A DNA stretch of 64,000 nt from Geobacter sp. (GCA_009684525.1 WKKR01000002.1:868001-932000), one strand, 5' to 3'. Shown: positions 34,463 to 44,224, counted from the first letter of the stretch. The notes: a model not told the origin generated them from the sequence alone. A program made the numbers and translations.

Positions 34463-35271
34463 CCCTGTTGTCCGACAAGCATGCCCGTTTGCGGGAGATA
34501 CTTGCAGAGATGGAATCGGCACTGATCGCCTTTTCCGGAGGGGTGGACTCGACGCTTTTGGCAAAGGTCGCCTTTGATGTCCTGGGGGAGCGGGCCTGCG
34601 CCATTACCGCGACCTCGCCGACCTATCCGGAGTCGGAATTCCGGGAGGCGGTCAGCCTGGCGGAGGGCATCGGCATCAGGCAGGTGGTGGTGGAGTCCAA
34701 TGAGCTTGAGATCCCCGGTTTTGCCGCAAACCCGAAGGATCGCTGTTATCACTGCAAGAAAGAACTGTTCCTGATCTGCCGGGCCAAGGCCGAAGAGTTC
34801 GGTTTTGCCGGCATCTGCGACGGCACCACCGTCGACGACTTGGGGGATTACCGTCCCGGCCGGCAGGCAGCAGGCGAGCTTGCCGTACGCAGCCCTCTGT
34901 TGGAGGCAGGATTTACCAAGGACGAGGTAAGGCTCCTGAGTCGGGAGCTGGGGCTTCCCACCTGGGACAAACAGGCCTATGCCTGCCTGGCGAGCCGTTT
35001 TCCCTACGGCGAGGAGATCACTGCCGCCAAACTGCGGATGGTCGAGGTCTGCGAGGAATATCTCAAAGCATCGGGTTTTCGCACCTACCGGGTACGGTAC
35101 CACGGCGATACCGCGCGTATCGAGCTTTCTCCGGAGGAGATCGGGCGGATGCTCGATGTTGAGCTCCGCCGGCAGGTGGTGGCTCTCTTCAGGAAGGCAG
35201 GGTTCAGGTTTGTTGCACTGGACCTGGAGGGGTATCGAACCGGGAGCATGAACGAGGCGACGGTCGGCTAG
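34459..35271 (+). CDS. larE: LarE-type ATP-dependent sulfur transferase
   Basis: 270 residues. PP-loop motif LIAFSGGVDSTLLAKVAFD near residue 25 adenylates the substrate. The conserved segment DRCYHCKKELF and the AYACLASRFPYG motif (with the Cys that acts as sulfur donor or cluster ligand in LarE) are present. LarE thiolates the biscarboxylated nicotinate precursor of the nickel-pincer cofactor. No larB/larC/larA is in the window, so it is a stand-alone copy coupled to an Rrf2 regulator. Confidence 0.92.
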   Translation: MTLLSDKHARLREILAEMESALIAFSGGVDSTLLAKVAFDVLGERACAITATSPTYPESEFREAVSLAEGIGIRQVVVESNELEIPGFAANPKDRCYHCKKELFLICRAKAEEFGFAGICDGTTVDDLGDYRPGRQAAGELAVRSPLLEAGFTKDEVRLLSRELGLPTWDKQAYACLASRFPYGEEITAAKLRMVEVCEEYLKASGFRTYRVRYHGDTARIELSPEEIGRMLDVELRRQVVALFRKAGFRFVALDLEGYRTGSMNEATVG

Positions 35272-35315
35272 CAGCAGGCCGCCACGCTGTGACCGAGAAA
35301 CGAGCGGTTTCCGGC

Positions 35316-35759
35316 CTATTTCACCTCGACCGTGATCTGCTTCGGCTTGGTTTCGCCTTTCTTGGGGAGTGTTATCGTCAAGACCCCCTTGTCGCAGGTC
35401 GCCTTGATCTGTTCCTGATCGATGGTGTGGGGAAGCTGGAAGCTGCGCTGGAAGGCGCCATAATAGCGCTCTACCCGGTGGTAGTTCTCCTTGCGGATGC
35501 TCTTGTCGTGTTTTCGTTCGCCCCGCAGGATGAGGGTGTTGTCCTCGATCTTTACCTCGATATCCTTCTGGTCGATGTCAGGAATCTCCGCCTTGATCAC
35601 CACCGATTCGTCGTCTTCATAGATATCCACTGCCGGCTGCCAAACCCCTTCCCGCAGGTCTTCGCCGGTTTCCCGGTTCCATGCCAGGTCCAGGAGCCGG
35701 TTCATCTGCTCCTGCATCGATCTCAGTTCCTTGATCGGATTGTACTTCACGATTGCCAT
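35316..35759 (-). CDS. Hsp20 small heat shock protein
   Basis: 147 residues. The alpha-crystallin domain spans about 40-135 (WQPAVDIYEDDESVVIKAEI through GVLTITLPKKGE), followed by a short C-terminal KQITVEV tail with the IxV-type anchoring motif. GGAGG precedes the ATG. ATP-independent holdase. A GAGAGAGG/CCTCTCTC hairpin in the leader (about 35803-35827) could be a regulatory structure, but no CIRCE or sigma-32 site is clear. Confidence 0.95.
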   Translation of the reverse strand: MAIVKYNPIKELRSMQEQMNRLLDLAWNRETGEDLREGVWQPAVDIYEDDESVVIKAEIPDIDQKDIEVKIEDNTLILRGERKHDKSIRKENYHRVERYYGAFQRSFQLPHTIDQEQIKATCDKGVLTITLPKKGETKPKQITVEVK

Positions 35760-35848
35760 CTCGTGCCTCCGTTGCCATGATCTTCGTTTTTATACCGCGG
35801 GAGAGAGGGGCGTCCGCCTCTCTCTCCCTCTCGATGCTGTCGCGGGTC

Positions 35849-36034
35849 CTAGCAGGCTGTTAAGATTCAGGTTGTTCAAAAACGGTCAGATCGTCGCACC
35901 CGCAGAAAGCCCCGCGGAGGCGTAGTACCCACAGGGCATAAACAGCGCTACGCCGCACAAGTTGGCTTTTCGAAGATGGTGGCGAGATGGCTGTTTTTAG
36001 CTCCGCTGAAACTTCGTTTTCAACAACCTGCTAG
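35849..36034. repeat. palindromic repeat family, copy D
   Basis: The most complete copy. Ends CTAGCAGGCTGTT and AACAACCTGCTAG are inverted repeats; inside are AGGTTGTTCAAAAACGG, CGCGGAGGCGTAG, the 20-base loop TACCCACAGGGCATAAACAG, CGCTACGCCGCACAAG and GTTTTCAACAACCT. Nearly identical to copy C. The last 4 bases provide the TAG stop of the small gene at 36031-36204. Confidence 0.85.
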
Positions 36035-36204
36035 ACCCGTTTTCCTTTGGGGATACTGTGCTTGAGCTTCTTGGAGCCGTCGTAGAGGGTATTTTTCGTG
36101 ACAGAGCGCATCTCTTTCAGGTCCTTCTTTTGATAATCGGTTTCGAGGATCAGTTCGGTCTGTTCTGCCAGCAGCTCGATCGTTTCCTTCTCTTTTGTTG
36201 TCAT
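36031..36204 (-). CDS. small basic hypothetical protein (57 aa)
   Basis: Starts MTTKEKETIELLAEQTELIL at the ATG at 36204, with GGGAG upstream, and ends in HSIPKGKRV and TAG. Helical N-half, Lys-rich C-half, no signal peptide. The stop codon lies in the terminal inverted repeat of palindromic repeat copy D. The ribosome binding site and codon use support a real gene; no family is recognised. Confidence 0.6.
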   Translation of the reverse strand: MTTKEKETIELLAEQTELILETDYQKKDLKEMRSVTKNTLYDGSKKLKHSIPKGKRV

Positions 36205-36403
36205 ACCTGGCTCCCTCTCTCCAATGGCGTTTAGGGTGATTGTTTCTCAATGGTTCTGCTCGACGGCACCTCCTTTCTCGTGCGACAAGTGTAACATTTT
36301 TTCGGGTCGCTGCAATACAGTGCCGCGTGCTGCAGACAATAGCCCTTGAACGGACAGGGGTGAATCGGCTACCATGGCTTGCACTACGGCAGGGGGGTGA
36401 ACG

Positions 36404-36580
36404 ATGCTGAAATACAAGGTGGTGGAGATCAATACCGTGTCCGAGGATATCCTGGAAGAGGTGCTGAATGAATGGACCGCTGCGGGGTGGCGCTTCGACG
36501 GACTGCACTTTGCCATGCGCGAGTCGCAGAAGCGGCCCTCCATGGCCTTTGTCATCTTCACCCGCGTGGAGGGCGCATAG
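36404..36580 (+). CDS. small DUF4177-like protein (58 aa)
   Basis: Starts MLKYKVVEINTVSEDILEEV with GGGGGG upstream, and continues LNEWTAAGWRFDGLHFAMRE to FVIFTRVEGA. The beta-alpha-beta pattern with AAGWRFDG and a final hydrophobic strand ending in R resembles DUF4177. Its TAG stop is immediately followed by the ATG of polA, so the two are translationally linked. Function unknown. Confidence 0.7.
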   Translation: MLKYKVVEINTVSEDILEEVLNEWTAAGWRFDGLHFAMRESQKRPSMAFVIFTRVEGA

Positions 36581-39253
36581 ATGTCAGACCGGGCGACCCT
36601 CTATCTCATCGACGGCTCTTCCTACCTCTACCGGGCCTACCATGCCATCCGCCACCTGTCGTCCCCCAGCGGCTTCCCCACCAACGCCATCTACGGCTTT
36701 ACCCAGATGCTGCTCAAGGTGCTCAAGGAACGGCAGCCGGATCACGTGGCAGTGGTGTTCGACATCTCCCGGCATACCTTCCGCAACGACATCTATCCCG
36801 ACTACAAGGCCAACCGGGCCGCCATGCCGGACGACCTCAGGGTACAGATCGATCCCATCAAGGAGATTATCCGCGCCTTTCGCATCCCGGTGTTGGAGCT
36901 GCAGGGGTACGAGGCGGACGACATCATCGGCACCATCGCCGCCGACTGCGCCGGGCGCGGCATCACCACGGTGGTGGTGACCGGCGACAAGGACCTGATG
37001 CAGATCGTCACCGATTCAGTCCGCCTCCTGGATACCATGAAAGAGAAGGAATCCGGCCTGGCCGAGGTGGTCGAGCGTTTCGGTGTCGGTCCGGAGCGGG
37101 TGATCGATATCCTGGGCCTTGCCGGCGACAGCTCCGACAACATCCCGGGCGTTCCCGGCGTCGGCGAGAAGACCGCCATCAAGCTGATCCAGGAATACGG
37201 TTCCCTGGACGAGCTTTTGGCACGGGCAGGCGAGGTCAAGGGGAAGGTTGGCGAGAAGCTGCGCGAGTTTGCCGACCAGGCTCGGCTCTCCCGACAGCTT
37301 GCCACCATCGACTGCCGGGTTCCCCTCTCGTACGATTTCGCCGACTTTGTCGCCGAGCCCCCTGACAACCAGCAGCTGGCAGCCTGCTTCAAGGAATACG
37401 GATTCACCACGCTTCTGAAGGAGCTGACCAGCCGCGCCACCCTTTCCATCGAACAGTACCGGACCATTGCGACCGAGGAGGATTTCGCCGGGTTGCTCAG
37501 GGACCTGGTGGCGGAACACCCCTTTGCCATCGACCTGGAGACTACCAGCCTCAACCCGCTGGCAGCGGAGGTCGTTGGTATCTCCTGTTCGTTCCGGGAT
37601 CACGAGGCCTGCTACATCCCGGTGGGGCACGACTATCCGGGGGTGCCGGCCCAGCTCGACCGGGCGATGGTCCTGGAGCGCCTCCGGCCGATCCTGGAGG
37701 ACCCCGCCATTCGCAAGGTGGGGCAGAACATCAAGTACGACTACCAGGTTCTGAGGAGTTCAGGTGTCGCCATGACCGGCCTCTGGTGCGACACCATGCT
37801 CGCCGCCTATCTTCTCAACCCCGGCCGGACCAGCCATGGCCTGGATTCGCTGGCGGCCGAGTTTCTCGACCACCGGATGATCTCCTATGCCGAGGTGACC
37901 GGCAAGGGGAAGGAGCAGAAGGGGTTCGCCCAGGTGGAGATCGACCTGGCGAGCCGCTATTCCTGCGAGGATGCCGACGCCACCTTTCTCCTGCACCGCA
38001 TGCTCCTGCCGAAGCTTGGCGAGAGCGACATGGAACGGCTCTTCTTCGAACTGGAGATGCCGCTGGTGCGAATCCTTGCCGAGATGGAGCTGGCCGGCGT
38101 GAAGCTGGACCTGGCGCTCCTGGCCGATCTCTCCGCGGAATTCGGCAGCCAGATGGGCATCCTGGAACAGGAGGTCCACCGGCTTGCCGGCGGGGAGTTC
38201 AACCTGAATTCGCCCAAGCAGTTGGGTGAGGTGCTGTTCGAGCGGCTGAAACTGCCGGTGGGGAAGAAGACCAAGGGGAAGACCGGCTGGTCGACCAATG
38301 TGGACGAGCTGGAGCGTCTGGCCGACGAACACGAGATCGCCCGGCTGATCCTCCAGTACCGGAGCCTGTCCAAGCTCAAATCCACCTATACCGACGCCCT
38401 GGCAGGGCAGGTCGACGAAAACGGCCGGGTTCATACCTCCTATAACCAGGCAGTGACCACGACCGGGCGTCTCTCCTCGTCCGATCCGAACCTGCAGAAC
38501 ATCCCGGTCCGCACCGAGGAAGGGCGGCGGATCCGCCATGCCTTCGTGGCCGAAAAGGGGCATTGCATCCTCTCAGCCGACTATTCGCAGATCGAGCTGC
38601 GGGTGCTGGCCCATCTTTCGGACGATCCGGTCTTCTGCGATGCCTTCAGAAATGATGAGGACATCCATACCAGGACCGCGGCTGAGGTCTTCGGTCTCTT
38701 CCCGGAGATGGTGACGTCGGAGATGCGGCGCCAGGCCAAGACCATCAACTTCGGGGTGATCTACGGCCAGGGGGCATTCAGCCTGGCCCGCCAGCTGGGG
38801 GTGGCGCGCAGGGTGGCGGAGGATTTCATCGGCAGCTACAAGGAGCGTCACGCCGGCGCCATGGCGTTTCTCGACGCCTGTGTGGCGCAGGCCCGCTCGG
38901 AAGGGCATGTGACGACACTGCTGGGAAGGAGGCTCCCCATCCCCGACATCGGCAGCAGCAACGCCGCGGTCCGCTCCTTTGGCGAACGGAACGCCATCAA
39001 CTACCCGATCCAGGGGTCGGCAGCCGACATCATCAAGCAGGCCATGGTAAACATCGACCGGCGTCTGCGGGCGGAGGGGCTCAGGAGCAGGCTCATCATG
39101 CAGGTGCATGACGAACTGGTCTTCGAGGTGCCGGAGGACGAGCTGGTCCGGATGGAGCAACTGGTGGTCCACGAGATGGAGCATGCCGTACCGCTCAGGA
39201 TACCGCTGAAGGTCGATATGAGCTACGGTGCCAACTGGGCCGAGGCGCACTGA
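36581..39253 (+). CDS. polA: DNA polymerase I
   Basis: 890 residues, all three domains. The 5'-nuclease is 1 to about 295 (LIDGSSYLYRAYHAI, GYEADDIIGTIA, GLAGDSSDNIPGVPGVGEKT). The 3'-5' exonuclease is about 300-485 with catalytic IDLETTSLNP (D318, E320), GQNIKYD and YSCEDAD intact, so proofreading is expected. The polymerase has SADYSQIELRVLAHLS, the RRQAKTINFGVIYG O-helix and QVHDELVFEVP. Removes RNA primers and fills repair gaps. Confidence 0.97.
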   Translation: MSDRATLYLIDGSSYLYRAYHAIRHLSSPSGFPTNAIYGFTQMLLKVLKERQPDHVAVVFDISRHTFRNDIYPDYKANRAAMPDDLRVQIDPIKEIIRAFRIPVLELQGYEADDIIGTIAADCAGRGITTVVVTGDKDLMQIVTDSVRLLDTMKEKESGLAEVVERFGVGPERVIDILGLAGDSSDNIPGVPGVGEKTAIKLIQEYGSLDELLARAGEVKGKVGEKLREFADQARLSRQLATIDCRVPLSYDFADFVAEPPDNQQLAACFKEYGFTTLLKELTSRATLSIEQYRTIATEEDFAGLLRDLVAEHPFAIDLETTSLNPLAAEVVGISCSFRDHEACYIPVGHDYPGVPAQLDRAMVLERLRPILEDPAIRKVGQNIKYDYQVLRSSGVAMTGLWCDTMLAAYLLNPGRTSHGLDSLAAEFLDHRMISYAEVTGKGKEQKGFAQVEIDLASRYSCEDADATFLLHRMLLPKLGESDMERLFFELEMPLVRILAEMELAGVKLDLALLADLSAEFGSQMGILEQEVHRLAGGEFNLNSPKQLGEVLFERLKLPVGKKTKGKTGWSTNVDELERLADEHEIARLILQYRSLSKLKSTYTDALAGQVDENGRVHTSYNQAVTTTGRLSSSDPNLQNIPVRTEEGRRIRHAFVAEKGHCILSADYSQIELRVLAHLSDDPVFCDAFRNDEDIHTRTAAEVFGLFPEMVTSEMRRQAKTINFGVIYGQGAFSLARQLGVARRVAEDFIGSYKERHAGAMAFLDACVAQARSEGHVTTLLGRRLPIPDIGSSNAAVRSFGERNAINYPIQGSAADIIKQAMVNIDRRLRAEGLRSRLIMQVHDELVFEVPEDELVRMEQLVVHEMEHAVPLRIPLKVDMSYGANWAEAH

Positions 39254-39359
39254 CCGCCAGAACGGGATATGGCCTTTCGGGAGGGGGTGAATTTGACTAT
39301 TACAGTAAAACCGTTACAATTTAGTGGCTTTTGCGGGCGATGGTTGCGGGAGGTTGGCG

Positions 39360-40220
39360 ATGGCAGCAGGCAGAGAGCAGTTTGCCCTTCGGGCTGTCCG
39401 ATGGATCATTGTTGCAGTTCTGTTCTGCGTGCCGCTTAGCGCCATTGCTGCCCAGAAGAAAAGCTATACCCTCGCAGTCATTCCCAACAAACCAGCCGTT
39501 GTCCTGCATCGGAACTGGACTCCTTTTGTCGAGGAGCTTTCACGCCGAGTCGGTGCTCAGATAGAACTCAAGCTCTACGACAAGATCGCCACCTTCCTGA
39601 CGGAGTCCGAGGATGGCATACCGGACTTTATCTTCAGTGCTCCCAACATGTTCTACCTTGCCCATCAGAAGCAGAAGTACATCCCTCTGGTGCGGAGTTC
39701 CCGCAAGTTCAGCGGGATCGTCTTTGTCCGCAAGGATTCTCCCTACACCAGCATTAAAGATCTGCAGGGTAAAACCATTGCCTTTGTCGGGCCGAAGAAC
39801 GTCTGCAGCGTCATCACCCGTCAAGCCCTGTTGACGGGTGTCGGTGCGATCGACTTCAATGCCTCCTTCAGCGGATCGACGGCCAATGTGGCCAAGAGTG
39901 TCCTCTTGGGCAAGGCCGACGCGGGAGCAACCCTCGATGCGACCATCATGACCGATATCCCCAAGATGGCCGAAGAATTCCGCATCCTGCTTGAAACCGA
40001 AAAGGTCGCTTCCCATCCTCTTGCCGCCCATCCCCGTCTGCCGAAAAAGGTTCGGGATGCGGTGACCAGGGCGGTATTGTCCATGAACAAGAGCGTTGAC
40101 GGCCGGGAGCTCTTGAAAGCGGTCAAGCTGGATCATCCCATCAAGGCGTCATTCAATCGCGACTATGGCATTTTTGCCGAAGTCGATTTCCAGCGTCTGG
40201 ACAGTCAGTCAGCACGCTGA
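39360..40220 (+). CDS. PhnD/phosphonate-binding-like periplasmic protein
   Basis: 286 residues from the ATG at 39360, which has GGGAGG upstream; an in-frame GTG at 39324 is the alternative. Signal peptide (VRWIIVAVLFCVPLSAIAA), then a type-2 periplasmic binding fold of the PhnD family: YTLAVIPNKPAVVLHRNWTP, FVRKDSPYTSIKDLQGKTIA and VLLGKADAGATLDATI. No ABC transporter is adjacent. Instead a hybrid histidine kinase starts 13 bases later, so it probably presents a ligand (phosphonate, phosphite or another anion) to that kinase. Confidence 0.87.
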   Translation: MAAGREQFALRAVRWIIVAVLFCVPLSAIAAQKKSYTLAVIPNKPAVVLHRNWTPFVEELSRRVGAQIELKLYDKIATFLTESEDGIPDFIFSAPNMFYLAHQKQKYIPLVRSSRKFSGIVFVRKDSPYTSIKDLQGKTIAFVGPKNVCSVITRQALLTGVGAIDFNASFSGSTANVAKSVLLGKADAGATLDATIMTDIPKMAEEFRILLETEKVASHPLAAHPRLPKKVRDAVTRAVLSMNKSVDGRELLKAVKLDHPIKASFNRDYGIFAEVDFQRLDSQSAR

Positions 40221-40233
40221 ATGCGAGCAGCCC

Positions 40234-42501
40234 ATGCTGAGGCGTCTCGATGTACAAATCATTCTGCTCCTTTCCCTGATCCTGACGACCATGATTTCCG
40301 TCTTCGGGTGGCGTATCGCCAGTCGTCAATCGGATCTCTACGTCCGTACCATGGCGGAAAACGCCCGGGTGCTTTCCGCAACCCATGCCGCTAACGCTGC
40401 GCACCTGCTGGTGGTGAACGAGTTTGCCGGACTCGAAGAACAGATGTTGGAGGTGGCGCGCCTCCCCAATATCCTGAGCATCAACGTCATGGAGATGGAT
40501 GGCACGGTGTTGTGCGATCTGGCCCGCCCATCCCTGAAAGCGGAACCAAAGCTGTCCTATCGGCGGGACAAGGTGGCGGTCCCTTCCCGGCGCGATGCGA
40601 TCATGCTGCAGGAAAACGGACGCCTGGTCAGCTGGACCCCAATCCTTGCCGGCAAACCGCTTGGCTGGTTGAAAATCACCTTCAGCCTCCGTGCTGTGGA
40701 GGAGATGCGCGAGTCGATTTGGGAAAATATCCTGCTGATGGGTACGCTCTGGATTGTCGTCGGCATTGGCCTCATGTACCTTGTCTTGAAACCCCCGTTG
40801 CAAGCCATCCGCGAGCTCAGTTTTTTCGCCCGTGACCTGAACCGGCATAAAGGCCGCCAGGTGAACGTGGCGAGAGGTGCCATGGAGATCGATCTGCTGA
40901 CAGATGCACTCAACCATGCATCTGCCGAGCTGCAGGCTGCTGAGGAGCGGCTGGATGCCGAACGGGAGCGGTTGTCCGTGACCATCAGGAGCATCGGCGA
41001 AGGCGTGTTGGCCTGCGATCGGGAAGGTCGGGTCATGCTGATGAATCGGGCTGCAGAGGTTCTCACTGGCTGGGATGCCACCGAAGCTTTCGGGCAGCCG
41101 TTCGACAAGGTCTTCCGGGTGGCGGATGAGAACACCGGCGAACCGATCACTGTCCCGTTGCAGCGGATCGTCGAGGCGGGACGGGCAATTGAGTTTGTGG
41201 CTCATGCGTTGCTGGTTGCCAGGGATGGTGCTCGGCGGAACATAGCAGACAGCGGCGCCCCGATCATTAATGCCCAAGGAGAGTCAATCGGCGTCGTGAT
41301 CGTGTTCCGCGATGAAACGGAATGGCTGCAAGCGGAGCGGGCGCGGCTCGAACTGGAGGGACAACTGCGCCAGTCCCAGAAGATGGAGGCCATCGGGCAC
41401 CTTGCCGGCGGCATCGCCCATGATTTCAATAACATCCTGACAGCCATCATGGGGTACTCCTCCATGCTCATCGAGATGGCCGGTGTCGATGAGCAGCGGC
41501 GGTCGGTGGCTGAGAAGATCCTTCACGCTTCCGAGCGTGCTTCGAGCCTGACACGGGGGCTTCTCGCCTTCAGCCGCAAGCAGAAGATGGAAATGCAGAC
41601 GGTTGATTTGAATGCAATTATCCGTAATCTCGAACAGATGCTGCGCCGGATCATTGGTGAGGACATTGATCTGAAAACAGACCTGGCAGAGGGAGCTCTG
41701 CTGATTAATGCCGATGTCAGCCAGATAGAACAGGTCATGCTCAATCTCGTCACCAATGCCCGGGATGCAATGGCATCAGGGGGGCTGTTGAGCATCGTAA
41801 CGCTACAGACCATGATGGATGCATCCTCCCGTGAATTTGAGGGTACGTTACCCGTGACCGGCAGTTTTGCCCTTCTGTGCATCTCCGATAGTGGGATCGG
41901 CATGGACGAGGCAACGGTTCAAAGGATTTTCGAGCCGTTTTTCACTACCAAGCGGACGGGGAAGGGGACCGGTCTCGGGTTGTCGATCGTCCATGGGATC
42001 ATTCAACAGCATGGTGGCTTAATCCGCGTTTACAGCAACGAAGGAATCGGTACGACATTCAAGATTTACCTGCCGTTGGTGGCGGACGGAGAGGCCGTAA
42101 CGGCGGCAGTCGAGGACACTCCTGCACGGGGAGGGAACGAACGGATTCTCCTTGTTGAGGACGAGACTGAGGTTCGTCAGGTACTCAAGTTGATGCTGCA
42201 GAAAGGGGGCTACCATGTCGTTGAGGCCAGTGATGGCGATGAGGCCTGGGAGTTGCTGCAGAAGGATCACACGGGTATCAGGCTTGTCGTGAGCGACCTG
42301 ATCATGCCGCGCATGACGGGAAAGGAACTCCTCGACCGGATCAGGGAGCACCTTCCCGCCATCAGGGTCCTCTTTATCAGTGGCTACACGTTCGATGTGA
42401 TACAGTACAAGGGAATTCTGGAAGGAGAGGTGGACCTGCTGATGAAACCATTCACTGCGAACAGGTTTCTCACACGGGTCCGCGAGGCACTGGACCGGTA
42501 A
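40234..42501 (+). CDS. membrane hybrid sensor histidine kinase
   Basis: 755 residues from the ATG at 40234. Membrane segment near 10-28, a periplasmic sensor of ~140 residues, a second membrane segment ([20 protein letters not shown]), a HAMP-like linker and a PAS domain (about 245-365). Then HisKA with the phospho-His in [14 protein letters not shown] (H396), an ATPase domain with N and G boxes ([19 protein letters not shown]), and a C-terminal receiver with phospho-Asp in [10 protein letters not shown] (D688). The internal receiver suggests a phosphorelay. Coupled with the upstream PhnD-like protein. Confidence 0.93.
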   Translation: MLRRLDVQIILLLSLILTTMISVFGWRIASRQSDLYVRTMAENARVLSATHAANAAHLLVVNEFAGLEEQMLEVARLPNILSINVMEMDGTVLCDLARPSLKAEPKLSYRRDKVAVPSRRDAIMLQENGRLVSWTPILAGKPLGWLKITFSLRAVEEMRESIWENILLMGTLWIVVGIGLMYLVLKPPLQAIRELSFFARDLNRHKGRQVNVARGAMEIDLLTDALNHASAELQAAEERLDAERERLSVTIRSIGEGVLACDREGRVMLMNRAAEVLTGWDATEAFGQPFDKVFRVADENTGEPITVPLQRIVEAGRAIEFVAHALLVARDGARRNIADSGAPIINAQGESIGVVIVFRDETEWLQAERARLELEGQLRQSQKMEAIGHLAGGIAHDFNNILTAIMGYSSMLIEMAGVDEQRRSVAEKILHASERASSLTRGLLAFSRKQKMEMQTVDLNAIIRNLEQMLRRIIGEDIDLKTDLAEGALLINADVSQIEQVMLNLVTNARDAMASGGLLSIVTLQTMMDASSREFEGTLPVTGSFALLCISDSGIGMDEATVQRIFEPFFTTKRTGKGTGLGLSIVHGIIQQHGGLIRVYSNEGIGTTFKIYLPLVADGEAVTAAVEDTPARGGNERILLVEDETEVRQVLKLMLQKGGYHVVEASDGDEAWELLQKDHTGIRLVVSDLIMPRMTGKELLDRIREHLPAIRVLFISGYTFDVIQYKGILEGEVDLLMKPFTANRFLTRVREALDR

Positions 42502-42565
42502 TCATGCCATGCGCATGGCGAAGGTCCCGATTCGGGGCATTAGACAGTTTTTTCTGCATCGTTGC

Positions 42566-43258
42566 TTACGGCAAGACCGGTAACCGTTTCTCCAGACGGA
42601 TCCCGTCAGGTGAAACCGTGGCCCGGTATGCCAGGGCTTCGACGCCGGCATCCAGGGCCTGGCGCAGGAGCGTGCCATATGCCGGGTCGATGCTGTCGGC
42701 AGGGGCGACCGCCTCGGCATCCCCCCGCTGGACTACGAAAAAGATCACCCCCCGCTGGCCGTTCTGCACGATCTCCATCAGCTCGCGCAGGTGCTTCTGC
42801 CCCCGCGTCGTTACCGCGTCGGGGAAAAGGGCCATCTTTCCCTCCACCAGGGTGACGTTCTTCACCTCAACCCAGCAGGGCGCCGCTCCTCCCTGCAGCA
42901 GCAGGTCGATGCGGCTCTGGCCGCAGGGGACCTCTGCCCGGATGCTTGCGTATCCCTGCAGTTCCGCGACGACCCCCTCCCTGATCCCTTCTGCCACCAG
43001 CCGGGGCGGGAGCGAGGTGTTGATGCCGATCCAGAACCCGCCGACCCGGACCATCTCCCAGGTATGGGGGTATTTCCTTCCCGGGTTGTCACTCCGGGAA
43101 AGGATGACCGGGCTGCCCGGCAGGGCACACCCTTTCATGCTCCCCGAATTGGGGCAATGGACCGTAACGACGGAGCCGTTGTCAAGGGCAATGTCGGCCA
43201 GAAAACGCTTGTAGCGGCTGATCAGGGTGCCGTTCAGCAGGTGGTCGGGGAGATGCAT
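42566..43258 (-). CDS. sfsA: SfsA family protein
   Basis: 230 residues from the ATG at 43258 (AGGAG upstream). Family motifs: LISRYKRFLADI, VHCPNSGSMKGCALPGSPVI, RIDLLLQ, CWVEVKNVTLVEGKMALFPD and TTRGQKHLRELMEI. The E..K residues of the VEVKNVT segment resemble a PD-(D/E)XK nuclease core after an OB-like domain. Named for sugar fermentation stimulation in E. coli; biochemical role unsettled. Confidence 0.95.
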   Translation of the reverse strand: MHLPDHLLNGTLISRYKRFLADIALDNGSVVTVHCPNSGSMKGCALPGSPVILSRSDNPGRKYPHTWEMVRVGGFWIGINTSLPPRLVAEGIREGVVAELQGYASIRAEVPCGQSRIDLLLQGGAAPCWVEVKNVTLVEGKMALFPDAVTTRGQKHLRELMEIVQNGQRGVIFFVVQRGDAEAVAPADSIDPAYGTLLRQALDAGVEALAYRATVSPDGIRLEKRLPVLP

Positions 43259-43375
43259 GGCTGCTCCTTGGGTACGGCTGCGGGGTCTCTCAACTGTCGG
43301 ATTGCAGCGAGATGTGAAGTTGGTATAGTGTAAGGGCTGCATAGTGCACAGTTTCCAGGGGGAGTGTCAACATTC

Positions 43376-44224
43376 ATGAAGATCGAGTGCCCGCACTGTC
43401 ATCTTTCCGGCGAGCTCAATGACCAGGACGTGCCGCTGGATGGACGCTACATCGATTGCCCGCGCTGCAACACCGGATTCCACGTGAAAAAGCCGGCCAC
43501 CCAGGGCTGGAACCCCAACCTGATGAGCGTCTGTCCCCACTGCAACTACTCGACGTTCACCGACGAGATGTTCGAGGTCTGCCCCAAGTGCGGGCTGCAG
43601 GGGAGTGTCTACCAGGAAAAGAAACGGAAGCAGGAGGAAGCGGAGCAGCACAAACAGGACATGGAGCGGCTCCAGCGAAGCTACCGCCAGGACGATTTCA
43701 TCAAGGCTCCCACCAAGGAGCCAGAGGCTGCAATCCCCCTGGTTCCGGCGCCTGTCCGCTACACCGGCTGGGGGGTCATGGCCGTGGCAGCCCTGGTCGC
43801 CGCCTTCGGGTTTTTTGGGGTGATGGGCTATCATGGCAGGGATCTCTACACCCAGATCAACGAGACTGCCCTTGAACCGGTTTCCCGCGGGGCGATCTTC
43901 CTGCGCCACGGGCTGTTCCCCTGGGTGCTGACCCTGTACGGCTGCGGCATGCTCATTGTGGCTAGCCAGTTCGTCAGATTGCAGCACTGGGCACTGAAAG
44001 GGCTGGAGTGGGGAGGGTGGGCCGGCCTGGCCATTGGTGCGGGATATGAGATTGCCGATTTTGTCGGCTGGGTTCGGCGATCCTCGGATTCACCCTCGTT
44101 GCTCTACTATCTGGTGGGGCTCATGACCACCCTGTTCATGATCGCACTCTGGGTGGCGCTACCGCTGGCGCTGATCTGGTGGCTTCGGCACGAGCGGATC
44201 ACCGACGAGTTTCTTGAACCGTAA
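43376..44224 (+). CDS. zinc-ribbon membrane protein, function unknown
   Basis: 282 residues from the ATG at 43376; a GTG at 43364 overlaps the ribosome binding site and is less likely. An N-terminal MJ0042-type zinc ribbon (CPHCHL and CPRCNT) is followed by a second ribbon (CPHCNY and CPKCGL), a charged helix (KRKQEEAEQHKQDMERLQ) and four membrane helices from about 130 on. Cytoplasmic zinc module on a membrane anchor. Similar architecture is seen in uncharacterised proteins; function not predicted. Confidence 0.8.
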   Translation: MKIECPHCHLSGELNDQDVPLDGRYIDCPRCNTGFHVKKPATQGWNPNLMSVCPHCNYSTFTDEMFEVCPKCGLQGSVYQEKKRKQEEAEQHKQDMERLQRSYRQDDFIKAPTKEPEAAIPLVPAPVRYTGWGVMAVAALVAAFGFFGVMGYHGRDLYTQINETALEPVSRGAIFLRHGLFPWVLTLYGCGMLIVASQFVRLQHWALKGLEWGGWAGLAIGAGYEIADFVGWVRRSSDSPSLLYYLVGLMTTLFMIALWVALPLALIWWLRHERITDEFLEP

